Below are positions 14,914 through 23,769 of a stretch of 64,000 bases of DNA, piece by piece. The notes beneath the pieces are model-generated. The model did not search any database, was not told where the DNA came from, and worked only from the letters and a program-made list of their open reading frames with translations. Within the stretch, counting starts at the first letter, position 1, and each line of letters begins with the position of its first letter. Origin of the DNA: CALROG01 sp943369755 (GTDB taxonomy: Bacteria; Pseudomonadota; Gammaproteobacteria; Burkholderiales; Burkholderiaceae_C); contig CALROG020000005.1 of assembly GCA_943369755.1 (NCBI GenBank), forward strand, positions 86,082 through 150,081, in the 5' to 3' direction. The position numbers were made by a program, and so were the translations under genes.

Positions 14914-16589
14914 GCCCAAACCACCGGGCCTTTGGCGGCGTACCACTTCTCGGTTTGCTCGCCTACCACTGCCTCAATCTTGTTGCGCTTGATCTTCATG
15001 GTGGGCGTCAGGCAGCCGTTTTCAATCGACCAGGGCTCACGCGCCACCACGATCATGCGCAGTTGCTCGTAGTCGGGTACCCGGGCGTTAACGCGCTTGA
15101 GCACGGCGGCCAGTTCAGCCTCAAACTCGGCCTTGAATGCCGCGTCAGCCAGCTTCGGGCGCACGCCCTCGGCGGGCACCACGATGGCATAGGCGGCCTG
15201 TTGGCCGACCCCGGAAACCAGTGACAGCTCGACCATGGGGCACTCGTTGATCATGTTTTCGATCGGTGCGGGGGCCACGTACTTGCCCTTGCCGGTCTTG
15301 AACAGTTCTTTTTTGCGCCCGGTCAACTTGAGCTGGCCGCCTGCGCCGATTTCGCCCAGGTCGCCCGTGCGAAAGAAGCCGTCGGCAGTGAAAGACTCGG
15401 CGTCCAGGTCGGGCCGCTTGTAGTAGCCCACCAGCGTGCCAAGCGACTTGATCAGCACTTCACCGTCTTCCTCGAGCCGACGCTCCACGCCGGGGAACGG
15501 AATACCCACGTAGCCCGGGTCTTTCAGCACCTTGGTGGTGGTATGTGAGAAGGCAAAGTCTTCGGTCATGCCGTAGCCTTCGACCAGATGCAGCCCAAGG
15601 CGGCGATACCAGGCAATCAGCGCGGGCGGAATCGGTGCAGAGCCGCTGCCGGCCTGGATCACTTCATTCAGCCCCAGCTTGGTCAGCACCTTTTTGGCAA
15701 CGATCTTGCCCAGAATCGGGATTGACAGCAGCCGGTCCAGCTTCTTTTGCGGCATGTTGGCAAACACGCCCTGCTGGAACTTGAGCCAAAGCCGGGGCAC
15801 CGAAATGAACACGGTGGGCCGCGCACGCTGCATGTCTTGCACAAAGGTGTCGAGCGACTCGGCAAAGAAAATATGGCCGCGACCCAATACCAGGCCCGCA
15901 CATTCCACCCAGGCGCGCTCAAAAATATGCGCCAGCGGCAAATACGACAGCACGCGGTAGGTAAAGCCCTGGCCCAGCTCCTTTTCCTGGTAGGCCACGA
16001 TGCCTTCGCTGGCCCGACTGGCGCGCTCGAAACTGTGCATCACGCCCTTGGGCGTGCCAGTCGAACCCGATGTGTACATCAGCAATGCAATGTCTTTGCC
16101 GTCGCGCGCAGGCTTGCCCGCCAGCGGTTCGGACTTGGCAACGATGCTGTCCCAGGTTTCGTAGCTGTTCTTGGGCGACAGGGGCAGCGCAATGCAAGGC
16201 AGCCCTGGCGGAATGCCACCGACTTGCTGGTCAAAGGTGTCGAGCTTTCCAACAAACAGCAGGCTTGCACCGCTGTGCTCCAGCACGTACTTGACGGTGT
16301 CAGCCGACTCGGTGGGGAAAATCGCCACCGTGGTGCCACCTGCCATCCAGATCGCCAGCTCGGTCATCATGAAATGCGCGGTGTTCTTGGACAGAATTGC
16401 AATCCGCGCGCCGGGCTCGAAGCCGCGGCCCTTGAGGTGCGTGGCCATGCGACGGGCCTGGTCCATCATCTGGCCCCAGGTGTAGTCCACCACCATGCCG
16501 CCGCCTATTGGCTGGGTCAGGTAGATTTGATCGGCACGCGCGGCTTCGTGTTCGTATACGTAGTCAAGAATCAGTTTCTGGCTGGGCAT
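14910..16589 (-). CDS. Long-chain acyl-CoA synthetase / AMP-binding protein
   Basis: 559-residue member of the ANL superfamily that activates fatty acids as acyl-AMP and then acyl-CoA. The phosphate-binding loop is YTSGSTGTPKG (residues 172-182); VEGYGMTEDFAFSH is the adenine-site motif, and FRTGDLGEIGAGGQLKLTGR holds the hinge Asp and Arg. The C-terminal domain ends PTMKIKRNKIEAVVGEQTEK, with the catalytic Lys region recognisable. It resembles the FadD15/FAA1-like class. It lies downstream of the TetR gene on the same strand (168-bp gap), which may indicate control of lipid genes. Its stop codon is formed by a dispersed repeat. Confidence 0.93.
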   Translation of the reverse strand: MPSQKLILDYVYEHEAARADQIYLTQPIGGGMVVDYTWGQMMDQARRMATHLKGRGFEPGARIAILSKNTAHFMMTELAIWMAGGTTVAIFPTESADTVKYVLEHSGASLLFVGKLDTFDQQVGGIPPGLPCIALPLSPKNSYETWDSIVAKSEPLAGKPARDGKDIALLMYTSGSTGTPKGVMHSFERASRASEGIVAYQEKELGQGFTYRVLSYLPLAHIFERAWVECAGLVLGRGHIFFAESLDTFVQDMQRARPTVFISVPRLWLKFQQGVFANMPQKKLDRLLSIPILGKIVAKKVLTKLGLNEVIQAGSGSAPIPPALIAWYRRLGLHLVEGYGMTEDFAFSHTTTKVLKDPGYVGIPFPGVERRLEEDGEVLIKSLGTLVGYYKRPDLDAESFTADGFFRTGDLGEIGAGGQLKLTGRKKELFKTGKGKYVAPAPIENMINECPMVELSLVSGVGQQAAYAIVVPAEGVRPKLADAAFKAEFEAELAAVLKRVNARVPDYEQLRMIVVAREPWSIENGCLTPTMKIKRNKIEAVVGEQTEKWYAAKGPVVWA

Positions 16590-16757
16590 GGATTTATTCC
16601 TTGGGGTTAAACGGACGTACGAAGCCAGAGGCCGCGTCCTGCCCGCAGGCTAAGGCCTGTCGTTGCCCAAGACAACCGGGGAAATGCTCATCGCTTTTTG
16701 AGGTGTGTCCCTAAAAAGACAGGCCTGTTCGGCTATCGGGTTTTCCCCGCCACAGCC

Positions 16758-17336
16758 TCAGCGGGCGGCGGTGGCGGCGCGCACCAGCGCACTGGCCGGG
16801 CTGACCAACGCACTCAAGTCGCCTGCCCGATCGGACTCAATGGCCTGCAACACCAGCTCGTGAATGCCCCCCACCACGGCCATGGCCATCTCGGGGCTGA
16901 TTTGCTGCGCCCCTGCGGCATTGACCACTCCCAGCATGAAGGCGGCGATCTCCTGATTCATGCGCCGCCGCGCCGCCAGACCGGGTGCGCCCAAGCCGAG
17001 TATTTCAATAAACAAGGTTCGCAACAGCACCGGGTCGAGCGCCAGGCAGCCAAGGTAAGCGGTCATGGCCTGCTCCACCTGGGTCTGCCAGCTGCGCTGG
17101 GGGTCGATGGCGCTGCGCAAAACCTTCAGCGCGTTGTGGCTGGCCGCCTCATACAAGGCAATCAGGCAGTCAGCCTTGGTGCCGAAGTGCTCGTAAAAGG
17201 TACGACGCGACACCGCTGCCTCACGCACGATGTCGGCAATGGTGGTCTCGGCGTAACCCTTGGCGGCCACGGCACGGCACATGCCGTCCAGCAAGCGGTG
17301 GCGGTGGTCGGGGACTTCGGTATCGGGGGCGACCAT
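16758..17336 (-). CDS. TetR/AcrR family transcriptional regulator
   Basis: 192-residue one-component regulator. The N-terminal helix-turn-helix is TTIADIVREAAVSRRTFYEH followed by FGTKADCLIALYE, a standard TetR DNA-binding domain. The C-terminal ligand domain is Ala/Leu-rich without a recognisable effector motif. I chose the ATG at 17336 (MVAPDTEVPD); an ATG at 17408 would cover the palindromes that probably are its operators. It is divergent from the di-metal hydrolase gene (start 17454), the common layout for a TetR repressor and its target, and upstream of the acyl-CoA synthetase. Confidence 0.9.
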   Translation of the reverse strand: MVAPDTEVPDHRHRLLDGMCRAVAAKGYAETTIADIVREAAVSRRTFYEHFGTKADCLIALYEAASHNALKVLRSAIDPQRSWQTQVEQAMTAYLGCLALDPVLLRTLFIEILGLGAPGLAARRRMNQEIAAFMLGVVNAAGAQQISPEMAMAVVGGIHELVLQAIESDRAGDLSALVSPASALVRAATAAR

Positions 17337-17372
17337 GGTGCGATTTTGGGGTGCCTGTGCTGAATCAGTCGG

Positions 17373-17392
17373 TTGGTACTTGACAGTACCAA
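17373..17392. promoter_or_regulatory. Candidate TetR operator 1 (7-bp inverted repeat)
   Basis: TTGGTAC and GTACCAA are perfect inverted repeats with a six-base spacer TTGACA, which is itself a consensus -35 hexamer. It lies between the divergent TetR and hydrolase genes, so binding would cover a promoter element. Confidence 0.6.
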
Positions 17393-17414
17393 GCATACAC
17401 TTCAGCATTCACGC

Positions 17415-17428
17415 CATCGGTACCGATG
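17415..17428. promoter_or_regulatory. Candidate TetR operator 2 (14-bp perfect palindrome)
   Basis: CATCGGTACCGATG is a perfect palindrome sharing the GGTACC core with operator 1, 22 bp away. A further half-site GTACCAA follows at 17430-17436. It sits 26 bp before the hydrolase start. Confidence 0.55.
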
Positions 17429-17453
17429 CGTACCAAACTCCTGGAAGTCCGCC

Positions 17454-18272
17454 ATGTCTGATCTCGTTGTGCGCCGGTTGCTGATTGACCTTGAGGCCCC
17501 GTTCGAGCGCCACTGGTGCGGGGGCGACGCGTTTCGCAGTGCGCTGTTCAACGCCCTGTCGATGAGTTTTCCGGTGGGCGAGCAATTTTTTATTGATTCT
17601 GTGCGCAACGGTCACAAGGCCCTGCCGGTCGAGCTCCAGGAGAAATTCAAGGCCGAAGTCCAGGGCTTCATTGGCCAGGAGGCCACCCATCGGCGCATTC
17701 ACGCGCTGTTCAACGGTCATTTGGAAAAGCAAGGCCTGGTGAATGACTGGGAGCCGCGAGCCCGCGAACGAATGAAGATGATGGACGGGCTGGACCCGCG
17801 CCATCACCTGGGCGTGACCGCTGCCAATGAGCACTTCACCGCCATCCTGGCCGACTGGATGCTGGCCAACCCGGACCTGATGGCCACCCGCGACGAGCGC
17901 CTGCGCACGCTGTGGCTGTGGCACAGCGCCGAAGAATCCGAACACAAGAGCACCGCGTTTGACCTGTATCAGGCGCTGGGTGGCAGCCACGAATGGCGAA
18001 TTACCTGGTTCAGGCGCATCACCACGGTGTTCCTGATTGACACCCTGCGCCAGACCGTCAACAACTTGCGCCGCGACGGCACGCTGTGGCAGTGGCGAAC
18101 CTGGCGCAGCGCCGCCAGCTACCTGTTCGGCACACGGGGCCTGGTTCGCCTGACTTACAAGCCCTGGCGCGAATACAAGCGAGTTGATTTTCATCCGCGC
18201 CAGCTTGAAAGCGATTTGTCCACGCGCTGGCTCGCCGACAACCGCGAGCGCTATACGCCGGTGGGTGCCTGA
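17454..18272 (+). CDS. Metal-dependent hydrolase (PF10118 type)
   Basis: 272-residue protein of a family annotated as predicted metal-dependent hydrolases, with a ferritin-like helical pattern. Putative metal ligands occur as FPVGEQFFIDSV, FIGQEATHRRIHALFN, TAANEHFTAILADW and WHSAEESEHKSTAFDLY: Glu and His pairs spaced as in di-iron helical-bundle proteins. The ATG at 17454 was chosen; the upstream extension would read through the operators. No signal peptide. The substrate is unknown; its neighbours (TetR repressor, acyl-CoA synthetase) hint at fatty-acid or lipid chemistry, which is inference. Confidence 0.85.
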   Translation: MSDLVVRRLLIDLEAPFERHWCGGDAFRSALFNALSMSFPVGEQFFIDSVRNGHKALPVELQEKFKAEVQGFIGQEATHRRIHALFNGHLEKQGLVNDWEPRARERMKMMDGLDPRHHLGVTAANEHFTAILADWMLANPDLMATRDERLRTLWLWHSAEESEHKSTAFDLYQALGGSHEWRITWFRRITTVFLIDTLRQTVNNLRRDGTLWQWRTWRSAASYLFGTRGLVRLTYKPWREYKRVDFHPRQLESDLSTRWLADNRERYTPVGA

Positions 18273-18285
18273 ACGGGTTGGCCGG

Positions 18286-19020
18286 TCATTGCGCCGGCCC
18301 GGCAATCTGCTGCAAGCTGGCCAGGTCCACAATTTCCAGCCCGCCGCGGTTCAAGCGCAGCACGCCACGCGCCTCCAGCGCCTTCAGGTTCTGGTTGATG
18401 GTCTGGCGCGACACCGCCAGCATCATGGCCAACTGCTCCTGAGACACCGCAATGGCGCGCCGGTGCACACCCGGGTGTGCGTCGCGCCGCGCGCCATAGC
18501 CGTCGGCCATCAGTACCAGCCGACGTGCCAGACGCTGCGCCACCGGCAGTGAGCCCGCCTCTTCCAGCGCCACAAACGCCAGCCGCAGCTTGTGGCTCAT
18601 CAACAGCCCCAACTCACGCCAGCGCGTGGGTTCATCGGCCAGCAGTTGCGCCAATGCCGGCTGCGCCACCTGCAACAAGGTGGTGGCACCTTCAGCATAG
18701 GCATCATGGGTGCGCGGCGCACCGTCAAACAGCGAGACTTCACCAAACCAGTGGGGCGGCTCCAGCAACGTCAGCAGCACTTCGTGGCTGTTCTGGCTGG
18801 CACCGCCAGTGCCCGAAATACGCACCGCGCCTTCGAGCACAGCGTACAGGCCGCAAGGGGCATCACCACGGTGAAACAAGGCTTCACCCGGTGCCAGCCG
18901 ACGCACCCGCGCCGCCGCCAGCAGCCCATCGCGCAGCCGCGATGACAAGCCCGCAAACCATGCACCCGCCTCCAGCAGCCTGAGCCAGTGAGCAGGGTTG
19001 GTTGCGGGTTGGTGATGCAT
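18286..19020 (-). CDS. Crp/Fnr family transcriptional regulator
   Basis: 244-residue regulator with an N-terminal cyclic-nucleotide-binding-like beta roll (PGEALFHRGDAPCGLYAVLE, then HWFGEVSLFDGAPRTHDAYA) and a C-terminal winged helix-turn-helix (SQEQLAMMLAVSRQTINQNL). No Fnr-type cysteine cluster is present, so oxygen sensing through an Fe-S cluster is unlikely. The ATG at 19020 (MHHQPATNPAH) was chosen over a longer frame to 19077 because the longer one overlaps the divergent gene's control region. The effector and targets are unknown. It is divergent from the Mpo1-like gene, 98 bp apart. Confidence 0.92.
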   Translation of the reverse strand: MHHQPATNPAHWLRLLEAGAWFAGLSSRLRDGLLAAARVRRLAPGEALFHRGDAPCGLYAVLEGAVRISGTGGASQNSHEVLLTLLEPPHWFGEVSLFDGAPRTHDAYAEGATTLLQVAQPALAQLLADEPTRWRELGLLMSHKLRLAFVALEEAGSLPVAQRLARRLVLMADGYGARRDAHPGVHRRAIAVSQEQLAMMLAVSRQTINQNLKALEARGVLRLNRGGLEIVDLASLQQIAGPAQ

Positions 19021-19118
19021 GAAAAGCAGTGCAGACTTGCAGTTGTGTCGGCCACCCGACAGACTGGCCGGGCGCACAGCCCGAGAATTCTGTGCACGCG
19101 ATCAAAAAGGAGCCGCCC

Positions 19119-19649
19119 GTGAAAACCCTGACCGACCAGCTAGCGAAGTACGCAGCCTATCACCGTGACCCGCGCAACATTGCCAGCCACTTCATCGGAA
19201 TACCGATGATCGTGCTGGCTGTGGCAGTACTGTTGGCACGCCCAGCCTGGGGCAGCATGGGTGGCGTTGCCCTGACCCCGGCATTGCTGCTGACTGCCGT
19301 CACGGTGCTGTATTACCTGCGGCTTGACCTGCGCCTGGGCCTGTTGATGGGCCTGCTGATGGCGCTGAACCTGTACGCAGCGCAATGGTTCGCCGTGCAG
19401 TCCACCAGTTTCTGGCTGGGCTCAGGAGTCGGCCTGTTTGTGGCCGGCTGGTTGATCCAGTTCATCGGCCACTACTACGAGGGCAAGAAGCCCGCGTTTG
19501 TGGACGACATCATGGGCTTGATCATCGGCCCGCTGTTTGTGGTGGCCGAAGCAGTGTTTGCGCTTGGCCTGCGCGGGCCCTTGTTGCGTGAAATTGAGGC
19601 CCGCGTTGGCCCGGTGCGCAAACGTGACATCAGCGCCAGTGCCACGTAA
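19119..19649 (+). CDS. Mpo1/YGL010w-like (DUF962) membrane protein
   Basis: 176-residue integral membrane protein of the DUF962 family. In yeast Mpo1 is an Fe(II) dioxygenase for alpha-oxidation of 2-hydroxy fatty acids; the bacterial role is not settled. The family histidine motifs are seen in KYAAYHRDPRNIASHFIGIP at the N-terminus and in QFIGHYYEGKKPAFVDD. Four hydrophobic segments lie between and after them. The GTG at 19119 has an AAGGAG site nine bases upstream. It has its own promoter region shared with the divergent Crp/Fnr gene. Confidence 0.88.
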   Translation: MKTLTDQLAKYAAYHRDPRNIASHFIGIPMIVLAVAVLLARPAWGSMGGVALTPALLLTAVTVLYYLRLDLRLGLLMGLLMALNLYAAQWFAVQSTSFWLGSGVGLFVAGWLIQFIGHYYEGKKPAFVDDIMGLIIGPLFVVAEAVFALGLRGPLLREIEARVGPVRKRDISASAT

Positions 19650-19673
19650 CTAATTTCACTCAATTCGAACCTG

Positions 19674-19740
19674 GTTTGCTATTATTTTTATAGTGGCTCA
19701 CGCATTCTGTATGCGGGCTGCAGCCTGAATTGGCTTGAAC
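19674..19740 (+). repeat. Family-1 palindromic repeat, intergenic
   Basis: The fullest copy in the window: TTGCTATTATTTTTATAGTG, then CTCACGCATTCTGTATGCGG (arms CGCA/TGCG) and GCTGCAGCCTGAATTGGCTT. It lies between the Mpo1-like gene and the aldehyde dehydrogenase gene. Confidence 0.82.
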
Positions 19741-19777
19741 AAAGGCGGTGCGGCGGCTTTGGAGCAAAATCGCTGGC

Positions 19778-21211
19778 ATGCAATTGAATTACATCGCCAA
19801 CGCTTGCGTGCCGTCTTCATCCGGGCGCACGATTCCCGTGATCGATCCGTCCGACGGCCAGCCATTTGACGAACTGCAGCGCAGCAACGCGCACGACATC
19901 GATGCCGCCGTGCACGCCGCGCGCCAGTGTCAGGACGCGGTGTGGAGCAAGCTCAGCGCCGCCGAGCGCGGCCGCCTGCTGATGAAGCTGTCCGCCAAAG
20001 TGGCCGAGCATGCTGATGAGCTGGCCGCGCTGGAGCAACGCGACTGCGGCAAACCCACCAAGCAGGCCAGAGCCGACGCCGTGGCGCTGGTGCGCTATTT
20101 CGAGTATTACGCCGGTGCCTGCGACAAGCTGCATGGCCACACCATTCCCTACCTGGACGGCTACAGCGTGCTGACCTGGCGCGAGCCCTTTGGCGTCGTG
20201 GGCAGCATCATTCCCTGGAACTACCCGATGCAGATCTTTGGCCGCAGCGTGGGCGGTGCGCTGGCCGCGGGAAATGTCTGCGTGGTCAAGCCCGCAGAAG
20301 ACGCCTGCCTGAGCCTGCTGCGGGTGGCTCAACTGGCCGCCGAGGTCGGGTTCCCGGCGGGGGCCATCAATATCGTGACCGGCTATGGCCACGAGGTCGG
20401 TGACGCGCTGGCCCGCCACCCGGGGATTGACCACATCAGCTTCACCGGCAGCCCCAAGGTCGGCACCCTGATTGCGCAAGTCGCCGCTGAGCGGCATTGC
20501 CCGGTGACGCTGGAGCTGGGTGGCAAAAGTCCGCAAATCATTTTTGCCGACGCTGACCTCGATGCGGCCCTTCCAATGGTCATCAACGCCATCGTGCAAA
20601 ACGCCGGTCAGACCTGTAGCGCCGGCTCGCGCCTGCTGGTGGAGCAAGCCATTTACGAGCCGCTGCTGGAACGGCTGGCCACGGCCTTTGAGAACCTGCG
20701 CGTCGGCCCTGCCGCCATGGACCTGGACCTGGGCCCGCTGATCCGCCAGAGCCAGCAGCAGCGCGTTTGGGACTTTTTGAGCGACGCCCAGGTAGCCAGC
20801 ATCCCGATGGTGGCACAGGGGCAAGTGGTGGAAGACGCGCCCGAGACCGGCTTTTACCAGGCCCCTACCCTGCTGCGCGATGTGCCGGTAGACCACCGGA
20901 TTGCGCAAGAAGAAGTGTTTGGCCCGGTGTTGGCGGCCATGAGCTTCAAGGACGAAGACCATGCCGTGCAACTGGCCAACGCCACCCAGTTCGGCCTGGT
21001 GGCCGGCATCTGGACGCGCGACGGTGGCCGGCAACTGCGCATGGCCAGGCGGGTGAAAAGCGGCCAGGTGTTCATCAACAACTACGGCGCCGGTGGCGGC
21101 GTGGAGCTGCCCTTTGGCGGCGTCAAGTCATCCGGCTATGGCCGCGAAAAAGGCTTTGAGGCGCTGTATGGCTTCACCACGGTGAAGACCGTGGCGATCA
21201 AACACGGATAA
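19778..21211 (+). CDS. NAD(P)-dependent aldehyde dehydrogenase
   Basis: 477-residue enzyme of the ALDH superfamily, closest in feel to betaine-aldehyde/gamma-aminobutyraldehyde dehydrogenases. The catalytic Cys280 is in NAGQTCSAGSRLL, the general base Glu246 in VTLELGGKSP, and the cofactor loop is in GSIIPWNYPMQIFGRSVGG. The ATG at 19778 was chosen; an upstream start at 19748 would add ten residues. The next gene, an SDR dehydrogenase, follows after 19 bp, so an alcohol-aldehyde-acid oxidation module is likely. The substrate is not determinable from sequence. Confidence 0.94.
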   Translation: MQLNYIANACVPSSSGRTIPVIDPSDGQPFDELQRSNAHDIDAAVHAARQCQDAVWSKLSAAERGRLLMKLSAKVAEHADELAALEQRDCGKPTKQARADAVALVRYFEYYAGACDKLHGHTIPYLDGYSVLTWREPFGVVGSIIPWNYPMQIFGRSVGGALAAGNVCVVKPAEDACLSLLRVAQLAAEVGFPAGAINIVTGYGHEVGDALARHPGIDHISFTGSPKVGTLIAQVAAERHCPVTLELGGKSPQIIFADADLDAALPMVINAIVQNAGQTCSAGSRLLVEQAIYEPLLERLATAFENLRVGPAAMDLDLGPLIRQSQQQRVWDFLSDAQVASIPMVAQGQVVEDAPETGFYQAPTLLRDVPVDHRIAQEEVFGPVLAAMSFKDEDHAVQLANATQFGLVAGIWTRDGGRQLRMARRVKSGQVFINNYGAGGGVELPFGGVKSSGYGREKGFEALYGFTTVKTVAIKHG

Positions 21212-21230
21212 CAACACGAGGCACACACCC

Positions 21231-21992
21231 ATGCGAGTCAAAGACAAATCCATCATCGTTACCGGCTCCGGTGGCGGCATTGGCGAAGGCATTGCCAAGC
21301 GTCTGGCCGAACAGGGCGCGAAGGTCATCGTGAATGACATCAACACTGCCCTGGGCGAAAAGGTGGCGGCCGAGATTACGGCGGCGGGTGGCACCGCGTT
21401 CTTCTTTGCCGCTGACGTCACGAAGACGGCCGACGTGAAGGCGCTGGTAGACGCCGCCGTGCAGCGCTTTGGCACGCTGGACGTGATGGTCAACAACGCG
21501 GGCTGGACCCACCGCAACCGCCCCGCGCTGGAGGTTTCAGAGGACGAATTCGACAAGTGCTACGCAGTCAACATGAAAAGCATCTACCTGGCGACCGTTC
21601 ACGCGGTGCCGGTGTTCCGCGCCAACAAGGGCGGCAGCTTCATCAACATTGCGTCCACCGCTGGCGTGCGGCCGCGCCCCGGCCTGACCTGGTACAACGG
21701 CTCCAAGGGTGCTGTCATCACCACCAGCAAGTCGCTGGCGGCCGAGCTGGGGCCCGACAACATCCGCGTGAACTGCATCAACCCGGTGTTCAACCCTGAT
21801 ACAGGGCTGAGCGCCGAGTTTGCCGGCGGCCCGGTGGACGAAGCCCGGCGCACCAAATTTCTGTCCACCATCCCGCTGGGGCGCTTTTCCACCGCGCTGG
21901 ACGTGGCCAACGCCTGCCTGTACCTGTCCAGCGACGAGGCCGCGTTCATCAGCGGCGTGTGCATCGAGGTGGACGGGGCGCGCTGCGTTTGA
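21231..21992 (+). CDS. Short-chain dehydrogenase/reductase (SDR)
   Basis: 253-residue classical SDR. The cofactor motif TGSGGGIGEG is at residues 11-20 and the catalytic tetrad is Asn114, Ser142, Tyr155 and Lys159 (IASTAG, WYNGSKGAV). The N-terminal VNDIN after beta-2, with an Asp, suggests NAD(H) preference. The ATG at 21231 follows a GAGG site. Probably co-transcribed with the upstream aldehyde dehydrogenase. The C-terminal GVCIEVDGARCV is the normal end of the family. Confidence 0.94.
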   Translation: MRVKDKSIIVTGSGGGIGEGIAKRLAEQGAKVIVNDINTALGEKVAAEITAAGGTAFFFAADVTKTADVKALVDAAVQRFGTLDVMVNNAGWTHRNRPALEVSEDEFDKCYAVNMKSIYLATVHAVPVFRANKGGSFINIASTAGVRPRPGLTWYNGSKGAVITTSKSLAAELGPDNIRVNCINPVFNPDTGLSAEFAGGPVDEARRTKFLSTIPLGRFSTALDVANACLYLSSDEAAFISGVCIEVDGARCV

Positions 21993-22010
21993 CACAGCAC
22001 AATCAGCCCA

Positions 22011-23147
22011 ATGGCAGAACGCATCATTCCCCTGATTGACCAGCGCACCCGTGCGCTGCCGGTTGCCGTGCCTGCGCAGCCGACGGCCGCCACGGGCCTG
22101 CTGGGCGACGCGCTCGGGCGGCCGTTGCGCGACTTGCGGATCAGCGTCACTGACCGCTGCAACTTTCGTTGCAGCTACTGCATGCCCAAGGAAGTGTTCG
22201 ACAAGGACTACCCGTACCTGCCCCATGCGTCGCTGCTCACCTTTGAAGAAATCACCCGCGTCGCCAGGCAGTTTGTGGCGCACGGCGTGCGCAAGATTCG
22301 CCTGACGGGCGGCGAGCCGCTGTTGCGCAAGAACATTGAGGTGCTGATTGAGCAACTGGCCGCACTGCGCACGCTGGACGGTGAGCCGCTGGACCTGACG
22401 CTCACTACCAATGGCTCGCTGCTGGCACGCAAGGCCCTGGCCCTCAAGGCCGCCGGGCTTCAGCGCGTCACAGTCAGCCTGGACGGGCTGGACGACACCG
22501 TGTTTCGCGCCATGAACGATGTGGACTTTCCGGTGGCCGATGTACTGCGCGGCATAGAAGCGGCGCGCCAGGCGGGGCTGGGGCCGATCAAGGTCAACAT
22601 GGTTGTGAAGCGCGGCACCAATGACCACGAAATCCTGCCCATGGCGCGCCACTTCCGCGGCAGCGGCATTGTGCTGCGCTTCATCGAATACATGGATGTC
22701 GGGGCCACCAACGGCTGGCGCATGGACCAGGTGATGCCGTCTGCCGAGGTGGTGCAGCGCATCCATGGCGAACTGCCTTTGGTGCAGCTTGTACCCAGCG
22801 CTGCGGGCGAGACCGCCGAGCGCTGGGGCTATGCCGACGAAGATGGCCAGCACGCGGTGCATGCCGGAGAAATTGGCGTGATCAGCAGCGTGACGCAGGC
22901 ATTCTGCGCCGACTGCAACCGCGCCCGCCTGTCTACCGAAGGCCAGCTTTACCTGTGCCTGTTTGCCAGCCAGGGCCACGACCTGCGCAGCCTGGTGCGC
23001 AGCGGCGCCTCCGACCAAGCCCTCGCATCGGCCATCGCCCACATCTGGCAAGGCCGCAGCGACCGCTATTCCGAGCTGCGCAGTTCGATGGCACCGGACA
23101 TCGGCGGCGGCGCGCGCCGCGTCGAAATGAGCTACATCGGGGGTTGA
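22011..23147 (+). CDS. moaA: GTP 3',8-cyclase (molybdenum cofactor biosynthesis)
   Basis: Radical-SAM enzyme that makes 3',8-cyclo-GTP, the first step of molybdenum cofactor synthesis. The radical-SAM cluster is Cys50, Cys54 and Cys57 (DRCNFRCSYCMP). The C-terminal second Fe-S cluster is FCADCNRARLSTEGQLYLCL, and the protein ends with the required Gly-Gly (SYIGG). At 378 residues it is slightly longer than usual because of an N-terminal ~35-residue tail. mobA follows within a couple of bases, forming a Moco pair. Confidence 0.97.
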   Translation: MAERIIPLIDQRTRALPVAVPAQPTAATGLLGDALGRPLRDLRISVTDRCNFRCSYCMPKEVFDKDYPYLPHASLLTFEEITRVARQFVAHGVRKIRLTGGEPLLRKNIEVLIEQLAALRTLDGEPLDLTLTTNGSLLARKALALKAAGLQRVTVSLDGLDDTVFRAMNDVDFPVADVLRGIEAARQAGLGPIKVNMVVKRGTNDHEILPMARHFRGSGIVLRFIEYMDVGATNGWRMDQVMPSAEVVQRIHGELPLVQLVPSAAGETAERWGYADEDGQHAVHAGEIGVISSVTQAFCADCNRARLSTEGQLYLCLFASQGHDLRSLVRSGASDQALASAIAHIWQGRSDRYSELRSSMAPDIGGGARRVEMSYIGG

Positions 23148-23148
23148 T

Positions 23149-23757
23149 CTGATTCCGTCGGCTGAAATCACCGGCCTGGTGCTGGCCGGCGGCCTTGGCT
23201 CCCGCATGGGCGGCGCAGACAAAGGTTTGCAGGACTTTCGTGGCGCGCCACTGGCGCAGCACGCGCTTGCCCGGCTGACCGCGCAAACCCGCAGCGTGAT
23301 GATCAGCGCCAACCGTAACCTGGCGTCTTATGCCGCCTTCGGTGTGCCGGTGTTGGCAGACACTCAAGCAGACTTCGCCGGGCCGTTGGCCGGCCTGCTG
23401 ACGGGCTTGCTGGCCTGCCCCACGCCGTGGCTGGCCATGGTGCCGTGCGACGCGCCCTGGCTTCCGCCAGATCTTGTGCAATGCCTGGCTGACCGCGCCG
23501 ACGCAGCGAGCGCTTTGGCAGCGGTCGCCAGCACTCGGGGCAACGATGGGGTGCCCCGGTTGCAGCCGGTTTTTTGCCTGGTGAATGTGGCCCTGGCCCC
23601 CGCGCTGCGGGCCTGGCTGGCCGCCGGTGGGCGCAAGGCTGGTGAATGGTTTGCCGAACAGTCCGCCGCAAACGTCGTTTTTGACGGTCCCAACGCAAGC
23701 CAGGCCTTCATGAACATCAACACGCTGGCGGAGTTGGCCCAGGCTACAAAAGCCTGA
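23149..23757 (+). CDS. mobA: Molybdenum cofactor guanylyltransferase
   Basis: Transfers GMP to molybdopterin to make the MGD cofactor. The signature LAGGLGSRMGGADKGLQ is present, as is the VPCDAPWLPPD region. The homology clearly begins upstream of the first conventional start (GTG at 23179), in ITGLVLAGG, but the frame back to the moaA stop holds only CTG (23149) and ATT (23152) as possible starts. A GGGGG tract at 23139-23143 is well placed for either. I extend to 23149, giving about 202 residues. Start codon choice is uncertain; identity is not. Confidence 0.9.
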   Translation: MIPSAEITGLVLAGGLGSRMGGADKGLQDFRGAPLAQHALARLTAQTRSVMISANRNLASYAAFGVPVLADTQADFAGPLAGLLTGLLACPTPWLAMVPCDAPWLPPDLVQCLADRADAASALAAVASTRGNDGVPRLQPVFCLVNVALAPALRAWLAAGGRKAGEWFAEQSAANVVFDGPNASQAFMNINTLAELAQATKA

Positions 23758-23769
23758 GCCAGTCGTAGG

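Noticed and set aside
23740..23769. Possible terminator AGGCT...AGCCT at the end of mobA
   Set aside because: Only a five-base stem with no T-run; not a convincing intrinsic terminator.
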